This document shows positions 1 to 7,908 of a stretch of DNA of 32,261 nt, piece after piece. Location: positions 1-32,261 of the forward strand of contig NZ_BDCA01000049.1 of assembly GCF_001613265.1 (NCBI RefSeq), written 5' to 3'. The DNA comes from Nocardia vermiculata NBRC 100427 (GTDB taxonomy: Bacteria > Actinomycetota > Actinomycetes > Mycobacteriales > Mycobacteriaceae). Under the pieces are notes generated by a model. That model was not told the DNA's origin. It made no database searches and saw nothing but the letters and a program-made list of their open reading frames with translations. How positions within the stretch are numbered: the stretch's first letter is position 1; every line of letters starts with the position of its first letter. The translations under genes were made by a program, and so were the position numbers.

Positions 1-129
1 GGCCGGCCCGGTGTCTGCCGGGCCGCCGCCGGTTCCTGTCTCCTCGCCCGCCCGATCGTCGCCGGGTTCGTCGTGCGGTGGGTCCCCGGAATCGTCGAGG
101 TGCTGCTCACGCGGCCGGTCGGTATTCAC
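1..129 (-). CDS. 5' end of an unidentified protein, cut by the left window edge
   Basis: A minus-strand frame starts at a GTG (129-127) and stays open for 43 codons to the edge. The predicted N-terminus is hydrophilic and acidic, rich in Asp, Glu, Pro and Gly (it begins VNTDRPREQHLDDSGD), and most codons end in G or C, as in the real genes nearby. A GAGGAA element lies about 13 bases before the GTG, which is rather far. The gene would be divergent from the exported protein gene at 239. An acidic, disordered N-terminus like this is common on actinobacterial membrane or regulatory proteins, but too little is visible to name a family. The call rests on composition and orientation only. Confidence 0.4.
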   Translation of the reverse strand, partial: MNTDRPREQHLDDSGDPPHDEPGDDRAGEETGTGGGPADTGPA

Positions 130-225
130 AGCTAGACATCATTCCTCATGGCCGCGGCGGCCCGACGCGGTGGCGCCCGCGGCGGTCACGAATCGGCGTC
201 AAAGCTGATTTTCAGGAACCGGTCG

Positions 226-231
226 TACTCT
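226..231 (+). promoter_or_regulatory. Putative -10 element of a leaderless promoter
   Basis: TACTCT fits the actinobacterial TANNNT -10 pattern and ends 7 bases before the GTG at 239, so transcription would begin at or next to the start codon. No Shine-Dalgarno sequence is visible before that GTG, which agrees with a leaderless message. No convincing -35 is seen. The rest of the 130-238 gap holds nothing else I can identify. Confidence 0.4.
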
Positions 232-238
232 GTTCGGC

Positions 239-1234
239 GTGACGGTGTTGTCTTCCCACTCCTGCGCCTCGGCATCCGGTCTGCGCCGCTCCGGCGTGTC
301 CGGCCGCGGAACGAATCCGCATGCCGCGCGGCCGGGAGTGCTGTTGATGGTGCTGGCGGTCACCCTGTCCGCATTCGGTGTCGGATGCAGTGACGGGAAC
401 GAATCCACCAGCGATGCGGAAGTGGAGCCGTCGGGCCTCGGCAAGGAGGTCACCATGCCGATCGCCGCGGCGATCGCGACCTTGGTGGCCCCGGGCGAGG
501 AACCGCGCTCCCCGTTGCGCCCGGCCGTGCCGCCGGGCACCTCACAGCAGGTGACCCTGCACACCGACCACCATGTGGAGCAGCAGATCAACGACCAGGC
601 GGTGCGGGACTTCTCGCAGCCCGCGGTGTCGATTCCGATCACCGCCGACGCGGGTGCCGACGGTGTCGACCTGACCCTGGGCACCGCCTCGTCACCGGAT
701 CCGGCACTGGATCGCCAACTGCTGTCGGCCCACGGCTCACATGCCGGTCTGGATTTCACCGAACTCGGTGCCATCACCGCATTGCGGATGGCGCCGACGC
801 CGTCGACCGAAGGTGCGGCCCGCGCCGCGATCGAGCAGGCCTTCTACCAGGCGGTGTACGAGGCGATCGCGTTCCCGGCCGATCCGGTCGGTCCCGGGGC
901 GGTGTGGACGGTGCACCAGAAGGTGACCGGTGTGGTACCGCTGGATCAGACCACCACGGCCACCTTGACCCACCGGGAGGGCGACCTGCTCACCATCGAC
1001 CTGAACGTGACGCGGACACCGACCACCTCGTCGTGGCAGCTGCCGAACAACGCCGCAGCGCTCGACATCGTCGACTACGTCATGCGCGGCACCGGAACCA
1101 TCACCGTGGATCTCGGTCTGCCGCTACCGGTCTCCGGGGCGGTGACACTGTTCGGCACGCAGGGCTATCACGATCCCAACACCGAGGCGCTGCTGCGCCA
1201 GGACATCCGGACGCAGGTGCGATGGGGCGAGTGA
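239..1234 (+). CDS. Exported protein of unknown function, possibly a lipoprotein
   Basis: The protein has 331 residues. About 30 residues of Arg-containing N-terminus are followed by a hydrophobic stretch (residues 34-49) ending at Cys50 within FGVGC. That resembles a lipobox, but Gly at -3 is weak, so secretion is supported better than lipidation. The mature part has an acidic Ser/Glu-rich linker and then alternating beta-prone segments with no recognisable catalytic motif. The gene starts at a GTG with a leaderless-type -10 seven bases upstream; a GTG at 338 just before the hydrophobic core is an alternative start. Its TGA overlaps the start of the next lipoprotein gene, so the two are probably co-translated and may act together on the cell surface. 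I do not recognise the family with certainty. Confidence 0.75.
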   Translation: MTVLSSHSCASASGLRRSGVSGRGTNPHAARPGVLLMVLAVTLSAFGVGCSDGNESTSDAEVEPSGLGKEVTMPIAAAIATLVAPGEEPRSPLRPAVPPGTSQQVTLHTDHHVEQQINDQAVRDFSQPAVSIPITADAGADGVDLTLGTASSPDPALDRQLLSAHGSHAGLDFTELGAITALRMAPTPSTEGAARAAIEQAFYQAVYEAIAFPADPVGPGAVWTVHQKVTGVVPLDQTTTATLTHREGDLLTIDLNVTRTPTTSSWQLPNNAAALDIVDYVMRGTGTITVDLGLPLPVSGAVTLFGTQGYHDPNTEALLRQDIRTQVRWGE

Positions 1235-1929
1235 CACGCGCCGCGGCCGTTCTCGCCGGGCTCGCCCTCGGCGTGAGCGCCTGCGGTGGCAACGACGATT
1301 CGCTCCCGGCGCCCACGACCGACGTCTCGGTACCGCCCATCACCGCCGGCGCTGTGGTCGATTCCGATGTGCTGCGCGGCCAGCTCCTCGGCCCGAGGGA
1401 TGTCCCGCTCGGTTTCACCCAGCTCGAGGACGCCTCCCCCGGTAACGGGCCCACTCCGCAGGATCGTTCCCGCACCGACCCGGCCGAATGCGCGAAAGTG
1501 CTGGCACCCGTGGGCGATCTGTACGGCACCCCCGCGGGACGCGGCGCGGTGCACTATTCGTCGCCGAGTTTCGCCGGCATCGATATCGATATCGCGAGCT
1601 ACACCGACGGTGGTGCGGCGCACGCTTTCGCTGCGGCACAGGACCTGCTGCGCGACTGCCGCCACTATTCCGGCACCGACGCCGACGGCACCGCGATCGA
1701 GTACGAACTGGGCGGGCTGGACCAGCCGCCCGCCGGTGCCGCCTCGACGTCGTTCCAGGTCCGCACCACCAGCGCGGGAATGTCACTGTATTCGGCCGCG
1801 ACCATCGCCGTGGTGGGGAGCAGCGTCGTGCAGATCGCCGAAACCTCACCGGCCCAGGTGAGCCCGGACGCCCTGCGCGACCTCACCGCCAAACAGATCC
1901 GCCGGCTCGAAGGCGTGGCCGGGCCTTAG
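1231..1929 (+). CDS. Lipoprotein, possible PknH-sensor-like domain
   Basis: The GTG at 1231 overlaps the preceding TGA as GTGA, giving 232 residues; an in-frame ATG at 1222 is an alternative start. The N-terminus (VTRAAAVLAGLALGVSAC) is a clear lipoprotein signal peptide with a good lipobox, VSAC. The mature domain has two spaced cysteines, one in DPAECAKVL and one in LLRDCRHY, in a context that reminds me of the extracellular PknH-like sensor domain found in several mycobacterial lipoproteins, where such cysteines form disulfides. This family assignment comes from motif recall and is tentative. It is likely an outer-face envelope protein made together with its upstream partner. Confidence 0.8.
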   Translation: MTRAAAVLAGLALGVSACGGNDDSLPAPTTDVSVPPITAGAVVDSDVLRGQLLGPRDVPLGFTQLEDASPGNGPTPQDRSRTDPAECAKVLAPVGDLYGTPAGRGAVHYSSPSFAGIDIDIASYTDGGAAHAFAAAQDLLRDCRHYSGTDADGTAIEYELGGLDQPPAGAASTSFQVRTTSAGMSLYSAATIAVVGSSVVQIAETSPAQVSPDALRDLTAKQIRRLEGVAGP

Positions 1930-1995
1930 CAGCCCCTGGTCCTCCGGCACCCCGGGCACTCCGGCACCACCACCGCGCCGCTTCCGCACGTGCCG

Positions 1996-2021
1996 ACAGG
2001 TCACCGCCACAGGTCACCGCC
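1996..2021. repeat. Two perfect tandem copies of a 13-bp unit
   Basis: ACAGGTCACCGCC occurs at 1996-2008 and again at 2009-2021 without a spacer. The second copy runs into the left arm of the terminator-like hairpin that follows. Confidence 0.85.
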
Positions 2022-2059
2022 GGCACCGCAGCCGTCGCGGTCTGCGGGTGCCGGCGGTG
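2015..2059. terminator. Long hairpin between convergent genes, probably a bidirectional terminator
   Basis: The left arm (2015-2031) pairs with the right arm (2042-2059) over about 17 base pairs with one bulged G and a 10-base loop. It sits between the lipoprotein stop at 1929 and the arabinosyltransferase stop at 2068, both of which read toward it. There is no clear U-run, which is usual for high-GC actinobacteria. Confidence 0.7.
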
Positions 2060-2067
2060 GTGTCGGC

Positions 2068-5000
2068 TCAGCCCCAGGCTGTGTTGATGGGGCCCGGATT
2101 CCACATTCCGCCGTGGGTTTCCTGGGTGACCTCCGGCTTCGCCGGGCCGGCCGTGGTGTCACGCGGGGTGAGTCGTTGCAACTCGCCCCAGTCCCGGCGC
2201 CAGTCGTCCTTCAGGTAGGTCGCCAGCGTCTGCGAGCGCAGCAGCTGCTCGCTCCAGCCCAGAGGGCCACCGCCCTGATGGCTCTCCCACAGCGTGGTGT
2301 CGTGTGCCGCGGAACGGTCCGGGAGGATCCGCCACTGCGGAGCCTGCGCGATCCCGTCCAGGTGGTCGTAGGGCCGCTGGCACGGGAACTGCAGACCCAC
2401 TGCCCAGTCCAGCAGCACCGGACTGTCGGAGCCGACCATGTTCTGCAGCGTGGTGGTGTGCGGCATCCGCGGCGGTGTCAGCGCGAGCCACTGGCTGGGG
2501 TCGCGACTGCTGTCCTCGGCGACGACGCGAATCACATCCGCCTGCGCCGGAATCTGATCGAAGGGCACCCGCAGGTTGCGCCACGACGGGGTGGGCCCGA
2601 TATCCAGCGGCAGCACCGACCCCAGGGTGTGTGCCTCCGTCGCCGAATCCGTGGTCCCGTACTCGATCTCGACGCGCTGACCGGGTGTGACGACACCGTC
2701 GGTATCGACCGACCGGATGCGTCCGGCCGCGGTGAGCGCGACGATGCCGGAGCGATCGGCCGGATCGGGCAGCCGGTACCACCCGGTGGTCAGTTCGACC
2801 GGGTCCTGCAGGCCTGCGGTGCCCAGCTCGGGTGTGGACGCCGAATCCAAGCCGTACGGCAGTGGTGCGCCACCGGTCTGGGTGCCGACCTCGCCCTCTT
2901 GCTTCCCGCTGTCGAAGGCGCTGGAGATACTGCTGCTGTTGGTGGGTTCGCCGTCGGGCCGCAGATCACCGACCCCGTTGGGCACGAATCCGGTGTTACC
3001 GGCGGTGAAGGTGCTCTGGGCGTCCCCGGTCAGCGGAGGCAGCATCGAGGCGTTCGGGTCCGTCTCGACCAGCACGTCGTGGGCCAGCCCGCACGGATTA
3101 CCCAGCACCGCGTCGATATTGGAGCGAGCGAGGGAGAACGCCGGGTACTGGTCGATCGCTCCCTTGGCGAACGACCCCATCTCGAACACCACCAGCAGTG
3201 CGGCGGCCACGGTGAGCGGCGGGATCTTGGCCCAACGCCACGCCCAACGCGAAATGCGATGTGGGGTACCCGCTTCCGGAGCCCGTACATGCCACCAGCC
3301 CGCCAGCGCCAGCAGCACCACGGCCACCACCAAGAACAGCTTGCTGAACTGGAAACCGTGCAGCGAGGGCGGCTTGTCCCACCACGGAATGCCGTAGCTG
3401 GAGACGTACCACCACTCGTTGACGCTGGTGAAGATCTGCGCCATCACCAGCGCGACAACCGCCCCGAACAGGGCCCGGTTGCGTGGTGAGCGCATCACCC
3501 GCGGGCCGACGGCCATCGCGGTGAGCACCGCCACCGCACCGGCCAGCCCGGCGTACACACCGTTGTGGTGCGTGAACTTGGTCGGGCAGACCGCCATCAA
3601 CAGCATCGAGCCGAAGGTGATGCCGAGCAGCCGGCGGGCCGGACCGCCCGCGGTGAACGGGATCCGGCCGCCCTTGCGCAACAGGACGAACACGCAGACG
3701 AGCAGACCCAGCCACATCGCCACCATGCCGAAGCGGCGCCCGATCGAGCCGTCGGCGGTCGGCATGAACAGCCACTGGTAGTTCAGGTAGTCGTTGTACC
3801 AGGGGTCGGACGGGCCGACCGCGGCGTGCACCCGGCTCATCTCGAACATCGCCGACAGCGGCTGCACCGAGAACGCGAAGGCCAGCACGAGGGTTCCGGC
3901 GGCAGCCAGCGGCGCCAGCAGCGCCGCATAGGCACCCACCAGGGCCCGCCACGAGCGGCGCGCACCGGTTTCGGGGTCGGCGGCCAGTTCCCGGGCCCGG
4001 GAACTGCCGAACCGGTACACCGACCGCATCCCGGCCAGCAACGGCGCCAAGCAGATCACACCGGACGGTGCCGCGGTGAAACTGAACGCGGCCACCAGGA
4101 TCGCGATCGCATAGGGCAGCAGCCGCCGAGTGGCGATCGCACGTTCCACGAAGCACCACGTGAGCAGCACGCAGATCGCGATGACCGGTTCGGGGCGCAG
4201 CCCGTTGTTGTAGGGCATCCAGACCGCGAGGAAGATCAACGCACCGGTCCAGACCGCCACCTTGTCGCGGCGTACGGCCACCCCGAGCCGGGGAATCACC
4301 TCCCGGCTCAGGGCCAACCACACCAGCACCCCGGCCAGCAGCGTCGGCAGCCGCATCCACGGACTGGCGGTGCTGATCTCGGTCATATGCGCGATGACGT
4401 CGTACGGCGGTGTGCCGACCGGGTTCTCCGGTACACCGAAGAAGCGGAAGTAGTTGGCCATATAGCCCGACACCAGCGAGGCGCGCGCCATCCCGAACTG
4501 ATAGCCGTCGTCGGAGGTGGTGGAGCCGATGAAATGCCAGACCACCAGGGCGCCGAGCACGGCGACGTCGACCAGTCCGAAGGTGCGCCACCGCTGGGGC
4601 AGCCGCCACCACTGCGACATCCGGCGCCGCAGGCCGCGACCGTCGAGCCGGTCCAGGCGCAACAGTGCGGCCAGCGAGAAGAGGGTGAATACCACCGCGA
4701 GCACCATGGCGACGCGTTTGAGCACGGTGGGTACCACCGAGAATCGACTGTCCACCTGCGCGGTGACGGTGGTGCCGGCGGCGTCGCCCAGATCGCTGTA
4801 CACGCCCACCAGCTGCGGACGCCAATCCCCGTACAGCGTCACCGGTTTCGCATCGGTGCCGGTGAAGGTCGCAGTGGTCTGCGAGATCTCGGAATGCAGG
4901 CGGAACGCACAGTCGCCACCGAGCTGGTCCACCGGGACGCTCGCCAGCGACTGATTACGCAGTACCGCCTCGAAACGGGCGGGCTCGCCGTCGGTTCCGG

Positions 5001-5367
5001 GCTTGACGCGCGCGACGAAGCCGTACCGCTCGAGGTCGGGCGCCCCGGCCGGCATCGTCGCGGTCAGGGTCGAGCCCTGCTCGGGCAGCCGGCTCACCGC
5101 GGCACAGGGAATTGTGGTGTCGAAGGTCAACGGTGCGTAGGACACCAGTGGCGCGTCGATACTGCGGGTGGAGCCCTGCTGCGGCCACGACAGGGTGGTG
5201 TGGTCGACGTGGACCGGCAGCAGCGGAACAGCGATGGCGCACAGCGCACCGAGGAGACCGGCGAGCAAGGCGATCGACTGGGCCCACCCGGCGAGTCGTG
5301 ACCGGGGATTCCGGCGTTGTCGTCCTGCCGTGGGCGTATCGTCCGCCCTCACCATCGTGTCGGTCAC
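2068..5367 (-). CDS. Emb-family arabinosyltransferase (EmbA/B/C type)
   Basis: GT-C membrane glycosyltransferase that adds arabinose from decaprenyl-phosphoryl-arabinose to cell wall arabinan (arabinogalactan or lipoarabinomannan). From the GTG at 5367 it has 1099 residues, normal for Emb proteins. One membrane segment near residues 30-52 is followed by a periplasmic domain, many further membrane segments up to about residue 733, and a C-terminal soluble domain. The catalytic DDGY motif is at 286-289 and is followed by FGMAR, so the residue matching the ethambutol-related Met306 of M. tuberculosis EmbB is Met. NNGLRPE and PTKFTHHNG are also visible; as I recall, mycobacterial Embs read HHFG in the latter. 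The start is uncertain: a GTG at 5403 is possible, but TAGCAT (5376-5381) lies 8 bases before the 5367 GTG and suggests a leaderless start; a second -10-like TATAGT lies at 5458-5463. No other arabinan gene is adjacent, so I give no letter. Confidence 0.93.
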   Translation of the reverse strand: MTDTMVRADDTPTAGRQRRNPRSRLAGWAQSIALLAGLLGALCAIAVPLLPVHVDHTTLSWPQQGSTRSIDAPLVSYAPLTFDTTIPCAAVSRLPEQGSTLTATMPAGAPDLERYGFVARVKPGTDGEPARFEAVLRNQSLASVPVDQLGGDCAFRLHSEISQTTATFTGTDAKPVTLYGDWRPQLVGVYSDLGDAAGTTVTAQVDSRFSVVPTVLKRVAMVLAVVFTLFSLAALLRLDRLDGRGLRRRMSQWWRLPQRWRTFGLVDVAVLGALVVWHFIGSTTSDDGYQFGMARASLVSGYMANYFRFFGVPENPVGTPPYDVIAHMTEISTASPWMRLPTLLAGVLVWLALSREVIPRLGVAVRRDKVAVWTGALIFLAVWMPYNNGLRPEPVIAICVLLTWCFVERAIATRRLLPYAIAILVAAFSFTAAPSGVICLAPLLAGMRSVYRFGSSRARELAADPETGARRSWRALVGAYAALLAPLAAAGTLVLAFAFSVQPLSAMFEMSRVHAAVGPSDPWYNDYLNYQWLFMPTADGSIGRRFGMVAMWLGLLVCVFVLLRKGGRIPFTAGGPARRLLGITFGSMLLMAVCPTKFTHHNGVYAGLAGAVAVLTAMAVGPRVMRSPRNRALFGAVVALVMAQIFTSVNEWWYVSSYGIPWWDKPPSLHGFQFSKLFLVVAVVLLALAGWWHVRAPEAGTPHRISRWAWRWAKIPPLTVAAALLVVFEMGSFAKGAIDQYPAFSLARSNIDAVLGNPCGLAHDVLVETDPNASMLPPLTGDAQSTFTAGNTGFVPNGVGDLRPDGEPTNSSSISSAFDSGKQEGEVGTQTGGAPLPYGLDSASTPELGTAGLQDPVELTTGWYRLPDPADRSGIVALTAAGRIRSVDTDGVVTPGQRVEIEYGTTDSATEAHTLGSVLPLDIGPTPSWRNLRVPFDQIPAQADVIRVVAEDSSRDPSQWLALTPPRMPHTTTLQNMVGSDSPVLLDWAVGLQFPCQRPYDHLDGIAQAPQWRILPDRSAAHDTTLWESHQGGGPLGWSEQLLRSQTLATYLKDDWRRDWGELQRLTPRDTTAGPAKPEVTQETHGGMWNPGPINTAWG

Positions 5368-5491
5368 GGAGGCAGATGCTAGCGCGGGCCTTCCGCAAAC
5401 CACGATTTCGTCCGGTCTTTCTCAGACTTTGCTTAGTTTCCGGTGCGGCCCGTCGGGACTATATGCGCACGTCGGCGGCCATCCGAAACAC

Positions 5492-5525
5492 TGCGGGCCG
5501 GCGTCCGATGGGACGCCGGCCCGCA
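5492..5525 (-). terminator. Perfect 15-bp hairpin, distal terminator behind the Mtb12-like gene
   Basis: The arms 5492-5506 and 5511-5525 pair without mismatch around a GATG loop. It lies between the lipoprotein stop (5623) and the arabinosyltransferase start, so it would stop read-through from the lipoprotein gene into emb. Confidence 0.75.
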
Positions 5526-5557
5526 AAGTGCTGGGACGGAGGCGGTCGATACCGCTA

Positions 5558-5592
5558 CGGCCGGGGCACCCGCACTGCGAAGGCCCCGGCCG
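5558..5592 (-). terminator. 10-bp perfect hairpin, proximal terminator candidate
   Basis: CGGCCGGGGC (5558-5567) pairs exactly with GCCCCGGCCG (5583-5592) across a 15-base loop, 31 bases past the lipoprotein stop. Together with the hairpin at 5492 it makes a tandem terminator pair. The rest of the 5404-5622 gap shows only possible emb promoter elements. Confidence 0.55.
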
Positions 5593-5622
5593 CGACGGTG
5601 CCGGCGCGAGATCCGGACCGGA

Positions 5623-6141
5623 CTACTCGCACGCCGGCGATTGCTGGCCCAGGTTCTTCAGCCCCGCGCACGCCCAGCTCTTCTGCAGGCGCCACTGGCC
5701 GTCCTGCGCGACGAACGGAACGTCGGCCTTGGTCGGTGCGCCGCCGTTGACCGCGAAGTCGACCTTGGCGGTCAGCGTGTCGCCGCCCAGGTACGCCACA
5801 TCGGTGACGTTGATCGTGGCGTTGTTCTGCTGGTAGGCGTCAGTCAGCTTCTGCATCATCTCGGGGTCCTTGGCCAGCGCCTCGTCGCCGTCCTCGAGCC
5901 ACTGCGCCTTCTCCGCGGCCGGTACGGCGGGATCCAGCGCCTGCGCCAGTTCCGAGTTCAGATCGGCGACCGTCGGCACCGGGGGCGTATCGCCCGCGGC
6001 CTCGGCGGAGGTGGGTGCGGCCTGGCTCGTCGTCACCTTGTGGCCCTCATGCTTGTCGCCGTCGCCACAGGCGGACATGCCGAGCGCAGCCACGACAGCC
6101 ACGGCGGCGACCGCGATGCGTCCAGTCATCTGAAGCTTCAA
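5623..6141 (-). CDS. Secreted lipoprotein with an Mtb12-like (NTF2-fold) domain
   Basis: The protein has 172 residues: a signal peptide up to about residue 24 ending MSAC (Cys25 as lipid site), a Thr/Ala/Pro linker, and then a domain from about residue 55 that resembles the low molecular weight antigen MTB12/CFP-2 family. The pattern DLNSELAQALDPAVPAAEK followed by a Trp-containing C-terminal strand is typical. The start is a TTG at 6141: AAGGA sits 6 bases upstream of it, whereas the in-frame ATG at 6129 would be too far from that ribosome binding site. Cys165 near SWACAGL and Cys171 at the end may form a disulfide. It lies 92 bases downstream of dinB. The function of the family is unknown; members are surface-exposed or secreted. 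Confidence 0.82.
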   Translation of the reverse strand: MKLQMTGRIAVAAVAVVAALGMSACGDGDKHEGHKVTTSQAAPTSAEAAGDTPPVPTVADLNSELAQALDPAVPAAEKAQWLEDGDEALAKDPEMMQKLTDAYQQNNATINVTDVAYLGGDTLTAKVDFAVNGGAPTKADVPFVAQDGQWRLQKSWACAGLKNLGQQSPACE

Positions 6142-6233
6142 TGCTCGTCCTTTGCGTTCGTTGGTCGGTTCACGTGCCGACTCCCACCACCACGGCGACA
6201 GCGCACGAGTGGCCTCACGCTACCCGGCTAATT

Positions 6234-7850
6234 TCAACGAAGACTAAGGAGCGGATCGGCCGGGGTGAGAGAGTCGTCGTCGGCAGCGAAGGTATACGCC
6301 GGACCCGGTCCTGTCGAGCGGGTCTCGAATCGCACGGTGACCCGGCCGTGCCCGCTGCCCTGCACCCAGCCGTGGCCGTGCTCGGGGTGGCTCACATCGC
6401 GTCCCGGATACCAGAATTCGGTGGTGTAGGACCGGGTGGGCGGCGGCACCACGGGTTCCCCGGTCACTACGGGTGCGGCGATGGGTTCTTCGACATCGGC
6501 CGGGCCGGGATCACCGGTGTGGCGGTCCAGCTCCGGGAACAGCGATTCCTGCCGCACCGCCGACAAGCCCCCGAAACCGACTCCCACCAACCGGATCGAC
6601 CCCAGTTGCACCGGATCGATCGCCGAACGCTGGGCCGCGGCGGCCAGCGTCTCCAGGTCCGCGGTGGCGTACGGCAGGGTGAGCGACCGGGTGACGATCC
6701 CCATGTCCCCCTTCTTCAGTTTCAGCACCACGGTGCGGGCCGCGCGACCGTCGCGCAGCAGCCGTCGATGCGCCGCCTCGGCCATCGCCGCGATCGCCGG
6801 GCGCAGCTGTGCCAGGGTGACGATATCGGTCTCGTACGTGGTTTCGGCGCTGATCTGTTTGGCCTCGGCACGCTCGGCGACCGGCCGGTCGTCGATGCCG
6901 CGGGCGAGCCGGTGCAGAGCCGCGCCGACGCTGCCACCCAGCAGTGAGACCGCCTCGGCCTCGGGTACCGCGGCGAAGGCGCCGACCGTCTCGATCCCCA
7001 CCGAGCGCAACCGCTGCTCGGCGACGGGCCCGATCCCCCAGAGTTTGCGCACCGGCAGCGTACTCAGCAACGCCTGCTGCTCGGCGGGGGAAACCACCCA
7101 CATCCCATCGGGTTTGGCGAGCCCGGAGCCGATCTTGGCCAGCTGCTTCCCGGTACCCGCACCGACCGAGGCGATCAGCCCCGTGCGCTCCCGTATCGCG
7201 CCGCGCAGCCGCTCGCAGAACTCCCGCACCTGCGCGACGCTCGCCCCGGCGAGTTCGACCGGCTCGGCGAACGCCTCGTCGAACGACAATGTCTCCAGCA
7301 CCGGGACCTGCGCCCGCAGCGTGTCGAAGACCTGGGCGCTCAACCGGCTGTAGACGGCGCTGCGCGGTGGCACCACGACAGCGCTCACCCCGACCAGGCG
7401 ACGGGCCTGATGCATCGGCATCGCCGAGCGGGCCCCGAACACCCGGGCCTCGTAGCTGGCACCGGCCACCACCCCACGCCCGCCCATGCCGCCGACGAGC
7501 ACCGGGCGCCCCCGCAGCGTGGGACGGGTGAGTTGCTCGACCGAGGCGAAGAAGGCATCCATATCGATGTGCAGCACCCAGCGCCGCGCCCGCACCTGCG
7601 CATCGCCCGGTCCCTCGGCGGTCGCGGGACGGCTCTCGACCGAGCCCGTCACGACCGGGCTCGCAGCGCCGGTTGCCCGCGGACCGGATCGGTCGCCACG
7701 GACCGGCGGTCGGGTGCGGAATTGCTGTCGGATTCCTGTGCGTACACCGGCGTCGCCGCCCATCGCCGTACCCCCGCGTCGACCCCGGCCGATCCCCTCC
7801 GACCAGGTACGAACCGCACCGTAGCGGAGTCGTGTACAGGGTGCATACAC
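6234..7850 (-). CDS. dinB: DNA polymerase IV (Y-family translesion polymerase, DinB/DinX type)
   Basis: Copies past damaged template bases. In the longest frame (538 residues, GTG at 7850) the palm motif HIDMDAFFASVEQ places catalytic acids at Asp96, Asp191 and Glu192 (SFDEAF). The second Phe of DAFF (Phe101) matches the steric gate that excludes ribonucleotides. The helix-hairpin-helix thumb (LWGIGPVAEQRL) is at about 270-281 and a clamp-binding QESLF is at 434-438. A C-terminal extension (about 475-538, with HPEHGHGWVQGSGHG) follows, which I recall from mycobacterial DinX. The polymerase fold begins only near residue 88, so the true start may be the ATG at 7763 or the GTGs at 7652 or 7595; residues 1-60 look poorly conserved. 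I see no convincing actinobacterial SOS box upstream. The gene is divergent from the galU-like gene. Confidence 0.93.
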   Translation of the reverse strand: MYAPCTRLRYGAVRTWSEGIGRGRRGGTAMGGDAGVRTGIRQQFRTRPPVRGDRSGPRATGAASPVVTGSVESRPATAEGPGDAQVRARRWVLHIDMDAFFASVEQLTRPTLRGRPVLVGGMGGRGVVAGASYEARVFGARSAMPMHQARRLVGVSAVVVPPRSAVYSRLSAQVFDTLRAQVPVLETLSFDEAFAEPVELAGASVAQVREFCERLRGAIRERTGLIASVGAGTGKQLAKIGSGLAKPDGMWVVSPAEQQALLSTLPVRKLWGIGPVAEQRLRSVGIETVGAFAAVPEAEAVSLLGGSVGAALHRLARGIDDRPVAERAEAKQISAETTYETDIVTLAQLRPAIAAMAEAAHRRLLRDGRAARTVVLKLKKGDMGIVTRSLTLPYATADLETLAAAAQRSAIDPVQLGSIRLVGVGFGGLSAVRQESLFPELDRHTGDPGPADVEEPIAAPVVTGEPVVPPPTRSYTTEFWYPGRDVSHPEHGHGWVQGSGHGRVTVRFETRSTGPGPAYTFAADDDSLTPADPLLSLR

Positions 7851-7859
7851 CGAAATCTA
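7832..7859 (-). promoter_or_regulatory. dinB promoter region with a small inverted repeat
   Basis: TAGATT (7854-7859, minus strand) fits the TANNNT -10 pattern. Just downstream lies the inverted repeat GTGTA-N9-TACAC (7832-7850), which overlaps the longest dinB start. No -35 match is seen. It could be an operator, or chance. Confidence 0.3.
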
Positions 7860-7908
7860 CGCGTCGGGACCGACAGATCCGACCGCCGGAGTATGTGATG
7901 ATCGGTCC

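Noticed and set aside
1990..3489. Long plus-strand open frames of several hundred codons opposite the arabinosyltransferase (also 3565-5301)
   Set aside because: They are antisense shadows of a clear Emb gene in GC-rich DNA; their products are Arg/Gln/His/Pro-rich and show no domain.
7790..7908. LexA (SOS) box in the dinB-galU intergenic region
   Set aside because: No sequence close to the actinobacterial TCGAAC-N4-GTTCGA type box was found; only a GTGTA-N9-TACAC repeat is present.
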